64,000 bases of DNA, from assembly GCA_964645045.1 (NCBI GenBank), contig CAZXYZ010000059.1, positions 1 to 64,000 of the forward strand. The letters run 5' to 3'. How positions within the stretch are numbered: the first letter of the stretch is position 1; each line of letters starts with the position of its first letter. The notes below the pieces were generated by a model, which saw only the letters and a program-made list of their open reading frames with translations, ran no database searches and had not been told where the DNA came from. Positions 1 to 10,800 of the stretch are shown piece after piece. Both the position numbers and the translations under genes were made by a program. This DNA comes from Anammoximicrobium sp964645045. Lineage in GTDB: Bacteria > Planctomycetota > Planctomycetia > Pirellulales > Pirellulaceae.

Positions 1-40
1 CTTCCAGCTTGCGATGCCATGATCTCCCGCAAGCTGGAAG
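1..40. repeat. Perfect 13-bp inverted repeat at window edge
   Basis: CTTCCAGCTTGCG at 1-13 is the exact reverse complement of 28-40, with a 14-nt loop. It lies about 90 bp past the stop of the minus-strand kinase gene, so it could be the stem of its terminator. No T-run can be judged because the window starts here. The words AAGCTGGAAG and GCTGGAAGCC recur in palindromes near 39.4 and 49.6 kb, so a dispersed repeat is equally possible. Confidence 0.5.
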
Positions 41-129
41 CTTACGCCACGGAGAGATCCGACAGTAGTTTCTCGTCCCCCCGGCTCAACAAGCAGGTCA
101 GTTCGGCCACCGTTGCTACACTCCCACAT

Positions 130-3100
130 TCACCGCGTTCCCGGAAACGAAGCCGTCTGGTCATTCACCCAGGTTTTGGCGGGCCAGAGGATCAGAGTGC
201 CGTCGCGGCTGGCGGACAGGATGCTGAGACCATCGGGGGAAAAGAGACCGGACGTCACCTCTTGGGAATGTCCCTTGAGGGTTAGCAGTTCGTTTCCGGT
301 CCGCGCATCCCAAATAATGGCGTGATGATCCCGGCTGCCCGTGACGGCCCTCGTACCCGTGGGCGAGAAGGCGACCGAGTTGACGCCGGCCGAGTGGCCT
401 TCGAGCTTGGCGATGACTTGCGGCTGGGCGCCGGTCACATCCCAGATCAAGGCGCGCGTATCATCGCTACCCGTCATCACGCGAGTGCCGTCGGCGGAGA
501 ACACGGCGCACAGCACGGCCTGGTCGTGGCCTTTCAATTCATGCAGCAGCCGGCCGGTTCCGGCGTCCCAAATCCGGGCCGTCTTGTCGTTCGACGCCGT
601 CAGAACACGATCTTCGTCCGGCGAGAAGACCGCAGTGCGGACCCCTTCGCGATGCCCCTCAAAGCGTTGTTGCGAGGCTCCGGTCTTGGCGTCCCACGTC
701 CTGGCCGTTCGGTCATCGCTCGCGGTCAAGACCTGGCGGCCCGACGGCGCGAAGACCGCGTCGTTCACATAGCCCGAGTGGCCCACGAGACGCAACTCGA
801 CGACTCCCGTCGCCGCATTCCAGATTCTCGCCGTGTTATCCCAGCTGCCGGTGATGATGCGCTGACTGTCGGGCGAGAAACGGGCCGCGGCGACGGAACC
901 TTGGCGAGCGAAGGTCATGCCGCCCCGGCCGCTGCGGATGTCCCAGATCTGCGCCTCGTCGCCGCCGGCGGTCAGCAGCTGCGAATCATCGGGCGAGACG
1001 GCGACGGCCCACACCCGGTCGGCTTCGACCTGCAGGGTGGACTCGGGTACCAGACCGGCACGTCCGGCACCGTCACGACGGATCTTGTCCACGTCCCAGA
1101 CTCGGACTTGCCCCGTGGCGGCCACGGTCACGAAACGCCGGCCCGCGGCCGAAAAAGCCAACGCATGGCTGGTCTGTCCACCCAGGTCGCACTGCGCAAG
1201 CTCGGTAGCCGACTCGGCATTCCACAGCCGTACCGCCTTGTCGGCGCAGGCGGTCACGACGAATTCTCCACTCGGCGAAACGGCCATGGACGTGACCGCA
1301 TCCGGATGCCGCAGGATGCGCGGGTCCCGCTGGCCCGTTGGCACGTTCCACTGCAGCACCGTGTTGTCGGTGCTGGCGCTCAAGACGCGCTGACCGTCCG
1401 GCAGGAACGCTGCGACGGCAACGCCGCGGGTGTGCTCGGCGGTTTCCCATTTCAGCTGGCCCGTCGCGGCATCCCAAAGGCGGCAGCGGCCTGCGCCATC
1501 GCCCGTAAACAGCAGGGAATTGTCCGGCGAGACGGCGACGGCCGTCACCTCGGCGTCCAACCCGGTCAGCGTGCGGACCAGACTTCCCGTGGCGCCATCC
1601 CAAAGCTTGGCAGACCAGCGTTGGGCCGACACGTCGCCCGGCGCCGATTCGAGTTCGCCGCCCGTCAGGATCCGTGTTCCATCGCCGGACAGGGCCACCG
1701 CCGCATTGAAGCCGGTTCCCTCGAGGGCGAACAATTGTGAGCCGTCGGTCACGGACCACACCCGCACGGTGTTGTCGATGGCCGCGGTGAGCACGCGTTT
1801 GCCATCGGGAAAGAAGCGGCACGCCGAGACCAAGAAACGGTGGCCTTCCTGCAGAGTCCGCTGCTCCTTGGCCGTCGCGACGTCCCAGATCTTGGCGGTC
1901 CGGTCCCGGCTTGCGCTGACGATCCAGCGCCGATCCGGCGAGAAATCCGCCCCCAGAATGGCATCGCGGTGCCCGGCCAAAACGCGGCTGCGAAAAACCC
2001 GGGATTCTTCGTATTCCTCGACATTCCAAAGTTTGGCCCGGCGGTCGTGGCTGCCAGACAGAACGTTCGTGCCGTCCGCCGTGAACGCGCACGCCGACAC
2101 TCGGCCCCCGTGGCCACGCAAGGTCTTAATCAGCCGGCGCTCGGCTACATCCCAGACTTGAATCGTGTTGTCGTTGCCGCTGCTGATCAACAGCCGGGCG
2201 GTTTTGGAAAAGCGGACACAACGGACGGCGGCGGTGTGACCGGCGAGAACTTCATAGGGCGTCGGGGGATTCTTCTTTCCGGTCTGCAAGACGGCAAAGT
2301 TGAACGGTTGCACCTTGTCCGGATCCCAGAGCAAGACCCGGGCGTCATATCCCGCCGTGGCCACGAGTTTGCCATCGGGCGAGAAAGCGCCGCTGTACAC
2401 GGGACCGACATGGCCCAGAAAAGGCGGACTCGCCGTGCCGCCGTCAACTTTCCACACGATCGCCGAGCCGTCCTGGCTGGTGGTCAGGATCTTGGATTCG
2501 TCGGGCGAGAAGTTGGCGGACCAGATCCACCAGTCGTGCCCGCGGAATACCTGGCTCGTGCCGCTGCGCAGATCCCATAATCGCGCCGTGTTGTCGTAGG
2601 ATCCCGTCAACAGCCGCTGACCATCGCGAGCATAGGCCAGACTCAAGACGGCGTCCGAATGGCCGCGGAGCGAGCCGGCCGGCTTCCCCGTGGCGGCGTC
2701 GAAGAGCTTGATGTAATCCGGCGCGTCGTTGGTACCGGCGGCAAGCCGGGAACCGTCCGGCGAAAATGCCACGGCAAACACGAACGCGGCGCCGGTGGGA
2801 ATGGCGGCCAGTTGCTGGGCGGTTTGGGCGTCCCACACGCGAATCATGCCGCCCCAACCTCCCGTGGCTAACCGCTTGCCGTCCGGCGAACAGGCCACGG
2901 CTTCGATCGGCTGTTGGGCATCGAACGAGGCGACGTCCTGGTGACCGAGCAGCGTCAAGCGTCCCCACTCCCAGTCCCGTAACTTGGCCGGGCATTTCGC
3001 CAGCAGGTCGTTCACGCGGTCGAAACTGTTTTCGTCGATCTTGGCAGCCGCCAGCCCTATCTGGGCGACGTACGCCTCGTACACTTGGCGGTCGCGGGCC

Positions 3101-4806
3101 TGTTCGGCGAGCGTCCGTTGCTGAGCCTCCGCAAGCTCGGCTTCTTTGGCTGTGAGCGCGGACCGTTCCGCCCGTCGCCGCTCGTCCGCCTCTTTGCCCT
3201 GCGCCTCTTTGGCTTGGGCCGCAGCCGCCTCGGCTCGCTGGGCCGCCAAGTCGGCCAGTTGGCGCTGCTCGGCTTCGCGTTTTCCCGCATCCAGCGCAGC
3301 CTGGCGTTCTTCGAGCGCCCGCTGTTCCGCCCGGACGGCGGAGTCGCGTTCGTTGCGGATCCAGAAAAAGGCCACGGAAACAACCAGCAGCACGGCGGCC
3401 ACCAACGCGGCGGTCAGCCGCTTGGCAGCCCGCAACCGCTGTTGCCGCGCGTCGCGTTCGCGCTGCGCATCCCGGATCCGTTCCAGCAGGTCGGCGTGGT
3501 CGGCGTGAGCGGGATCCAAGAGCGACGCCCCCAGGTCGAAATCTCCTTTTCGCAAAGCGCTCTCGGCATAAGCCAGACTTGCCCGCCGGCTGCCGTCTTT
3601 TGCGGCGGTATTGCCGTCCCACAGCGAGCAGGCTTCTTGAAAACCGTACAGCGCCCGGGCATAGGTCTCGTAGCGATCCTCGTCCACGGCGCGTGCCAAG
3701 TCGGTGTCGGCCCGCTCCGCCAGGTTGATGCTCTGGAGGTGAGAGCGGTACGCGCGGATCGCTTGCTGCAACTCGCCGACCGTGGCGAAGCGGTCCTCCG
3801 GCCGGGTGGCCAAGGCCCGCAGCGCGATGTCCAGCAGTTCTCCCGATTCCTCCGTCGGCCAGATTTCATTCCGGGCGGCGGCCGAGAGGCATTCCAGGAC
3901 CGTGCTTCCCGTGTGGGGCGGGCCGCCGGCGACGATCTCGAAGAGAATCGCGCCCAGCAGGTAGATGTCGCTGGCGATTCCGACCTGCCCCGTCTGCCCC
4001 AAGGCCATCTCGGGCGCCATGTAAGCCGGACTGCCGGCCACCACGTCGTTGGACGCCGCGTCGGCGACGGACAGGGCCAAGCCCCAATCCATCAGCAGCA
4101 CCTCGCCGAAATCGCCGAGCATCACGTTCTCGGGTTTCAGGTCGCGATGGACGACGCCGCGCGAGTGGGCAAACGCCACCGCATCGCTGACCTTCATCAG
4201 GATTTCCAAATTCTCGTCAAGCGTCCGGCGGCGGATAACCATGTCCCAAGGCCGGCCTTTGACACGTTTCATGGCGTAGAACAACGCCCCCGACTGATCT
4301 TGTCCCAGATCGTAGACGGGGACGATATTCGGGTGCTCCAAATCGCCGGTCACGACGGCCTCGGAGAGGAATTTCTGCCGCGATGACTCGTCATCCGCCT
4401 TTTCGGGCGCTAGCATCTTGACGGCGACCGTGCGATTGATGGACGCCTGCCGTGCGGCCAGCACGACCCCCATGCCGCCCTGGCCCAACTGACCCTGGAC
4501 TTCGTAATCTGCCTGGGATTCGGCAAACTCGCTCTGGTCGCGGATGACGCGGGGCCGGATGACAACGCTCGGGCCGGTTTCCACGGTTTCGGCTGCCGAT
4601 TTGAGCGACGTCGTGGTCGTCGCATCGAGGCCGATACGGCCCGCCCAGAGCTTGCTCACCTGCCGTTCGATGTTTCCGCTCACACCGCGCGTGTCCGCGG
4701 CCTGTTCCTGGACGGCGGCAGGCAGCGTTTGACGGCAATGCGGGCAATGGCCTGAAAGGACATCGTGGTCGTCCAGATGAACTTGGCAGAGTGGGCAGTT
4801 GGACAT
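130..4806 (-). CDS. Membrane Ser/Thr protein kinase with 21 WD40 repeats
   Basis: Predicted eukaryotic-type Ser/Thr kinase of 1558 residues. An N-terminal zinc ribbon (CPLC and CPHC, residues 4-24) precedes the kinase domain at about 101-350. Visible there are the glycine loop GQGGMG, the VAVK lysine (K130), HRDLKPEN with catalytic D222, and DWG in place of DFG (D240). A single membrane helix lies at about 464-483, followed by an Ala/Glu/Arg-rich coiled coil to about 585. The rest is WD40 repeats, of which I count 21 WD-like strand ends, enough for three seven-bladed propellers. The kinase should be cytoplasmic and the propellers exported. I chose ATG 4806 over an upstream TTG at 4827. It lies 59 bp after the giant surface gene on the same strand, suggesting co-transcription. 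Substrate is unknown. Confidence 0.92.
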   Translation of the reverse strand: MSNCPLCQVHLDDHDVLSGHCPHCRQTLPAAVQEQAADTRGVSGNIERQVSKLWAGRIGLDATTTTSLKSAAETVETGPSVVIRPRVIRDQSEFAESQADYEVQGQLGQGGMGVVLAARQASINRTVAVKMLAPEKADDESSRQKFLSEAVVTGDLEHPNIVPVYDLGQDQSGALFYAMKRVKGRPWDMVIRRRTLDENLEILMKVSDAVAFAHSRGVVHRDLKPENVMLGDFGEVLLMDWGLALSVADAASNDVVAGSPAYMAPEMALGQTGQVGIASDIYLLGAILFEIVAGGPPHTGSTVLECLSAAARNEIWPTEESGELLDIALRALATRPEDRFATVGELQQAIRAYRSHLQSINLAERADTDLARAVDEDRYETYARALYGFQEACSLWDGNTAAKDGSRRASLAYAESALRKGDFDLGASLLDPAHADHADLLERIRDAQRERDARQQRLRAAKRLTAALVAAVLLVVSVAFFWIRNERDSAVRAEQRALEERQAALDAGKREAEQRQLADLAAQRAEAAAAQAKEAQGKEADERRRAERSALTAKEAELAEAQQRTLAEQARDRQVYEAYVAQIGLAAAKIDENSFDRVNDLLAKCPAKLRDWEWGRLTLLGHQDVASFDAQQPIEAVACSPDGKRLATGGWGGMIRVWDAQTAQQLAAIPTGAAFVFAVAFSPDGSRLAAGTNDAPDYIKLFDAATGKPAGSLRGHSDAVLSLAYARDGQRLLTGSYDNTARLWDLRSGTSQVFRGHDWWIWSANFSPDESKILTTSQDGSAIVWKVDGGTASPPFLGHVGPVYSGAFSPDGKLVATAGYDARVLLWDPDKVQPFNFAVLQTGKKNPPTPYEVLAGHTAAVRCVRFSKTARLLISSGNDNTIQVWDVAERRLIKTLRGHGGRVSACAFTADGTNVLSGSHDRRAKLWNVEEYEESRVFRSRVLAGHRDAILGADFSPDRRWIVSASRDRTAKIWDVATAKEQRTLQEGHRFLVSACRFFPDGKRVLTAAIDNTVRVWSVTDGSQLFALEGTGFNAAVALSGDGTRILTGGELESAPGDVSAQRWSAKLWDGATGSLVRTLTGLDAEVTAVAVSPDNSLLFTGDGAGRCRLWDAATGQLKWETAEHTRGVAVAAFLPDGQRVLSASTDNTVLQWNVPTGQRDPRILRHPDAVTSMAVSPSGEFVVTACADKAVRLWNAESATELAQCDLGGQTSHALAFSAAGRRFVTVAATGQVRVWDVDKIRRDGAGRAGLVPESTLQVEADRVWAVAVSPDDSQLLTAGGDEAQIWDIRSGRGGMTFARQGSVAAARFSPDSQRIITGSWDNTARIWNAATGVVELRLVGHSGYVNDAVFAPSGRQVLTASDDRTARTWDAKTGASQQRFEGHREGVRTAVFSPDEDRVLTASNDKTARIWDAGTGRLLHELKGHDQAVLCAVFSADGTRVMTGSDDTRALIWDVTGAQPQVIAKLEGHSAGVNSVAFSPTGTRAVTGSRDHHAIIWDARTGNELLTLKGHSQEVTSGLFSPDGLSILSASRDGTLILWPAKTWVNDQTASFPGTR

Positions 4807-4865
4807 GGTCGGACTCAGGCTGTGCAATCAAAGGTGGGGATACATCGGTTCGCTCATGCATGAAC

Positions 4866-7800
4866 TTACTCGAATCGCCTCCGCCAGCGGGCCCCGGGGG
4901 AGAAACGTCGGGTCTCGGAATCCTTGACGGCGCGGTTCCGGATCGCGGACCATCGACCGCGTGTCGCGACGGCATACCCGCCGGCAACCGCAACGCCTGC
5001 CAGCGCCGGCGTTGACGGCTGGGTCTCGACCGCCGTCGCAGCGGTCCCGTTGTCTTGAATGGGCGAAGTGGGGTTCGAGCCGGGGCCGGGTTCGCGCACC
5101 GGGTCGCCGATCGAGGTCCCCGACTTGTTAAAGTCAATCAAGATCCGCATCGGGAAACCGGCTTCCCGCACGTAAATCCGGTACCGTCCGTCCGGCAAAC
5201 CCTCCTCGACCAGGCGTTCGAACATGAGTTTCAGATCCGCCAGGGTAGTAGGGGGCAATTGGTGGGCCGGGCCGTCGCTCCCATCCGGATTGACCTTGAC
5301 GATCAGCAATTCCCGCGCGGTGTCGACGGTCACTTCCTCACGCGGCCGGACCTCTTCCGACCGGGTGATTTGCGGAGGCGTATTGCGGATCTCCTGGGCG
5401 GGGCGGCTGAAGTTCAGTGGCAGCGCTTCACGCGGCGGCGCAAACGCCGGCGGCTCCGGGGGGAACATGACCGGGTTCAGCGGCAGACGCGTCACGATCG
5501 TCACCGTCGCCGTGTTCAGGTTGGTGCTCGCCGCGCCCAAATCCTGGGGTGCCGCGCCGGCCGACGGTCTGCCAAAAAGACGGATACTGGGATGATTGGT
5601 CACCGTGATCGTCGCCTCGATCACGCCGGCATTCTGGGAAGCCTGCTCAAAGATGTAGAACGGCGAGTAGGCGAGAGCCAGGATCATCTCGGCCGGCCCG
5701 CTTCCCGATCCGGGCGTCACCGTCCACGTCCTTGTCCGATTGTTGTCCGTGACGAACACGACCTGATCGCCGGCATCGACGGTGCGCCCTGCCGGTGGTT
5801 CGTCTCCCCAGCTTACCGTCAGGACCAAATTCTGGCCAAGCTCCATGTTGTCCCCAGGCGCGCCCGTCCCACCGATGGTTCCGACCAGCAGTTGCACTCC
5901 ATCTTCGCCCAAGGGCTTGCCGGGAAACTGTTCGACGATGCTCAGCCGCGGCGGCACGTTGGAAACGGCGCCGGCGGACGTCCGCAACAACACGCCGTCG
6001 ACGATCGCCAGCACGCCCTCGGTCTGGATGTCGATCTCGCGGAGCACCCCCAGACCGCCAGGCGCGTCGCCCACACTACCTAGGAATATCACCCCCAGCG
6101 GCCCGGCGATGATCTGCAGACGCTGTGGCTGACCGGACTCGCTGTCCAGCGTGCCTGCCAACACAACCCCGGCGGACGCGTCCACCGAGAGATCGCTGCG
6201 GAGCGTCACAGGACCGTGCTGTGTCCAGGACGCAACCGTTATCGCAGCCGGCGTCCAGGTCCTAGCGCCGGTCAGGACGAACGCTCCAAGCCGGGTCGAT
6301 ATTCCGGGCCGGGTCGATGTTCCGACGGCTCCGTCGAGCGTGATGTCTCCCGCACCGGCCGCGAGGGTCAGGTTGTCGAGGCCCGGCATCGTGCCGTCGA
6401 TCGCTTGGCGGAACCAAATGCTCTTTCCGCCCGCGCTGGTATCCACACTGACGGACTGCAGCAGCGTCAGCGGGCCGGAAAACGTCACGGCGCCGTTGAC
6501 GGTGCGGATGTTCCCGCCCAGTCGCACCGGGCCCGCACCGTTCTGGAGCACCGCGCCGGATGCCACGAGATTGGTGTCGTTGGCGATCGTCAACGTCTGG
6601 GCGTTGGTAAACGTGAGTCCGCCGGCCGAGGCGGTCATGTTGGCATTGACATTGATCGATTGCGTAACGAGTTCAACGCCCAGCGGGCCGCTGACCGTCA
6701 CGGGACCGTTGAGCGTGGTCGCACCTGCGCCGGACTGTTGCACCAGCGCCGCCGCGCGGACCGCCGGGAGATCCACATCGCCGGCGTCAATGATGGTCAG
6801 GCCACCCAGCGGCGTCGTGGCGCCCACGTTTTTGGCAAAGGTCACGCGGCCCGCGCCGGCCGACACCACCAGACTGTTCGCACCCGTCGTGACACCGTCC
6901 ATGGACGCCGTGAAGAGGATGTTTCCGCCACCGCTGTCGACCAACACCGGAGTCCGGTTGCCAGCCAACTGCACGGGAGCGTTCAGCGTGACGTTCCCGC
7001 CAGCGGTTCGCAGAGCGGCCTCCAGCGTGATCTGCACATCGGACTGGAGCGTGAGGTTACCACCGCTGGTCACACCTTCGAGGATTGTCAGCGTGCCGGT
7101 GGTGGACAAGTTGACCTTGCCACCCGCCGCGGACACGCCGCTGGTGTCCGGATCGACGTCGCCGATCACCAGGTCGCCGACATTGGCGACGAACAGCCCC
7201 GCAGGACCGACCGCGGCCTCCATGTGGCCTACCTGCGTCGCCAACGCCGCGCCGTCGGCCGCAACTCCCGCCGAGGCGTTCAGCAACAGGCTGCCGGCCT
7301 GGACGTCCAGTCCGCCTGCATGATTGTCCACGATACCGCCAGCCGAATTCAGATGCACCGTGCCGTCGGTGGCCGTGATTCCATCGTTCAACACGATGTC
7401 GCCGGCCAGAGTGGTGATCGCCACGGCCGCGTGACCGGTGCTGATGCCGCTCAGCCCATCGACCGAGCCGACCGTGATGCTGCCGACCGCATCCCGCAGC
7501 GTCACGGCCGAATCCGTGCCGCCGGTCGACACGGCGACGGTCTTGAAATCGTGTGCGGCCGCCCCGAGATCCACAGCACCTGCGGATCGGACCGCCAGGT
7601 TCCCGCTCAAGCGAATCGCCCCCTTCGTCCCGGTCACGCTGCCGTCGGTACGCAGTTCCAGGAAATCCGCGGCGAAATCACTGTCCGCAGTCCAGCCGCC
7701 CGTGAACGCGATCGGCGCCTGGCCGTACCCGATCCGCACCACGGGCGCGGCGATCGTATTCAGCTCGGTGTCCGTCAGCGCCAGCCCGCCGCTCGCCTCA

Positions 7801-10800
7801 GCGTCGGCACCCAGGTGAATCGCCGTCGTCCCGGTGTGCGGAGACAGACGCACCTGCGTGCCGCTCTGCAACGTGCCCGCGAACTGCATGCCGTCGGCCA
7901 GCACCGTCACATCGCCTGCGGAGATCAACTGCGACCCGAGACCCATCCGGACGGCGTGTACGCCTGCCCGAAACGTGACGCTGTCGACGGTCAGCGCGGC
8001 TGCTGCTTCAAACACCAGATCGCCACCGGCCCTCAAGTCGACGCTGCTTCCGGTGTTCGCACCGCTCAGCACCATCCCGTTCTGCTCGACGATCGACACC
8101 TCGCCGCCGGTCAGATTCAGGCTGCCGAAGCGGATGGAGTCCGCCGCCTGGTCGCCCAGCGTGATCGCGTTGTTTCCGGCGTTCAGCGTCGCCAGACCCG
8201 CCACGTCAACCGCCGCTCCATTCGCGTCCGTGATCGGTCCGCTACTGGCCAGCGACAGGCTGCCGGCCGACACGGCGGCCAGCACGGTTTCGCTGTCTTC
8301 GCGGACCGTCACAACGCCGCCCGTCACGTTCAGGCGTCCAAAGTTCGTTATGTCACCAGCTTGGTCACCCAACGTGATGGCGTTGTTCCCGGCGTTCAGC
8401 GTCGCCAAGCCGGCCACGTCGATCACCGCTCCGTCCGCGTCCGTGATTGGGCCGTTGCTGATTAGCGACAGAGCCCCGGCCGACACGCCGGCCAGCACCG
8501 TTTCACTGTCCTCGGTGACAGCTACCGTGTTGCCCATCACGAACAGGCTACCGAAATGGACGTCGTTGTCGGCCTCATCGCCCAGCGTGATGTTCGCCCC
8601 GTCGAATCGAGCCTGGCCATCGACCGTCAAGTCGGCACCAGCCTCGTCGACAATGGCGACTGCCGACGCCAAGCGCAGGCTGCTGGCCGTATTATTGCCA
8701 GCCAGTCGCGTGGCGTTGTCTGCCTCGATCGTCACGGAACCCGCCGAGTTGAACGTCAGGCTGTCGAACTGCAGGAAGTCGCCCGCCTGGCCCCCCAACG
8801 TGATGGCCGCTCCTTGGAACGAGGCGTTTCCGGTCACCGCGAGGTTGGCGGCTGACGGTTCAATGATCGCGCCGCCGGCCTCCGCCCGCAGGCCAGCCAT
8901 GACCCACGTTGCCGGTCCATTTCCGAAGGCGATATCCTTGCCGCCGCCCGATTGCAGGACAAACAGATCGTTTTGCGTGTTGGCGGCGGAACTTGCCGTC
9001 CCGTCGGCGAAAAGAACCCCGTCGGTGGTGCTCAACTGAATCGTTACGCCCGTGCCCGTGGCGCTCAATGTCAGACCGGCGGTGTGCAGATCGCCCTGCG
9101 CCCAATCGGCATAAATGCTTCCCGACGCCGCGGCGAGACTCACCGCGCCGGCTCCCGGCCGCAGCGCGACGGGGTTGCCACTGGTCCCGAGGCTCGCCGC
9201 TTCGAGCGTAATTTTGCCGCCGAACAGGCTGGTATCGATATCTGCCGCGTCCACACCACTGCCGATGTTCCCGGTGGACTTGAGGAGCACCTCCGCAGCG
9301 CTACTGGTCCCGGCCAACTGCATGTCCGAATCTTCGGCAATACTCACCGCCGCTGACGACGTGAATTTCAGGCTGCCGAAGTGAGTGGTGTCGGACACCT
9401 GGTCGCCAAGTGTGATCGCACTGTTTCCCGCGTCCAGCGTGGCCAGGCCCGTGACGCCGATCGTCGCTCCCGCTACGTCCGTGATCGAGCCGTTGCTGGT
9501 CAGCGCCAGGCTCGTCGCCGACACGCCCGCCAGCACGATTGCGCCGTCCGTGCTGACCGCCACCGCATCCCCCGTCACGTTCAAGCCGCCGAAATGAGTG
9601 TCGTCCGACACGTGGTCGCCCAGCATAATCGCGTTGTTGTTGGCGTCCAGCGTTGCCAGGCCCGTCACATCGACGGTTGTCCCATCGGCGTCCGTGATCG
9701 GGCCGTTGCTGGTCAGCGCCAGGCTCGAAGCCGACACGCCTGCCAGCACGGTTGCGCTGTCCTCGACGACCGTCACCGCACCGCCCGTCAAGTTCAGGCT
9801 GCCGAAGTGGGTGGAGTCCGCGACTTGGTCGCCAAGCGTGATCGCATTGTTCCCGGCGTTCAGCATCGCCAGGTTCGCCACGTCGATGGCTGTCCCATCG
9901 ACGTCCGTGATCGGGCCGTTGCTGGTCAGCGTCAGACTCGCCGCCGACACTCCCGCCAGTACCGTATCACTGTCCTCGCGAACCGCCACTGCGCCGCCCG
10001 TCACGCGCAAGCGGCCGAAGTTCGTGGTGTCGGACACGTGGTCGCCCAGGGTGATCGCGTTGCTTCCGGCATCCAACGTTGCCAGGCCCGCAACATCGAT
10101 CGCAGCTCCGTTCACGTCCGTGATCGTGCCATTACTGGTCAGCCAGAGGCTCCCGGCCGACGCGCCGGCCAGCTCGGTTGCGCTGTCCTCGCTGACAGCG
10201 ACCGTGCCGCCGATCACGATCAGGCTCCCGAAATGGACCTCGTTGCCGGCGTCGTCGCCCAGCGTGATCGTCGTTCCCTGGAAGCGGGCCTCGCCATCGA
10301 CCGTCAAATCGGCGCCGGCCTCGTCGTCGATCGCGGCGGCCGACACCAGCCGCAGGCTGACGGCCGTATTGCTGCCGGCCAGCCGCGTGCCGCTGTCCTG
10401 GTCGATCATCACGGAGCCCGCCGAGTTGAATGTCAGGCTGCCAAACTGCAGGAGATCGCCCGGCTGCTCGCCCAACGCGATGGTCGCGCCTTGGAACGAA
10501 GCGTTTCCGGTCACCGCGAGCCTGGCGGCTGACGGTTCGGTGATTGCGCCGCCGGCCTCTGCCCGCAGACCGGCCATGTGCCACGTCGCCGGGCCGTTGC
10601 CGAACGCGATATCCTTGCCGCCACCCGACTTCAAAACGAACAGGTCGTCCTGTGTGTTCGCGTCAAAATTCCCTGTCCCGTCGGCGAAAACCACGCCGTC
10701 GGTGGTGCTCAACTGAATCGTTACGCCCGCGCCTGCGGCGCTCAGCGTCAGGCCGGCGGTGTGCAGATCGCCCTGCGCCCAATCGGCATAGATGCTGCCC

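Noticed and set aside
322..1740. 472-codon plus-strand frame opposite the WD40 region
   Set aside because: An antisense shadow of the WD40 repeats; no ribosome site or recognisable domain.
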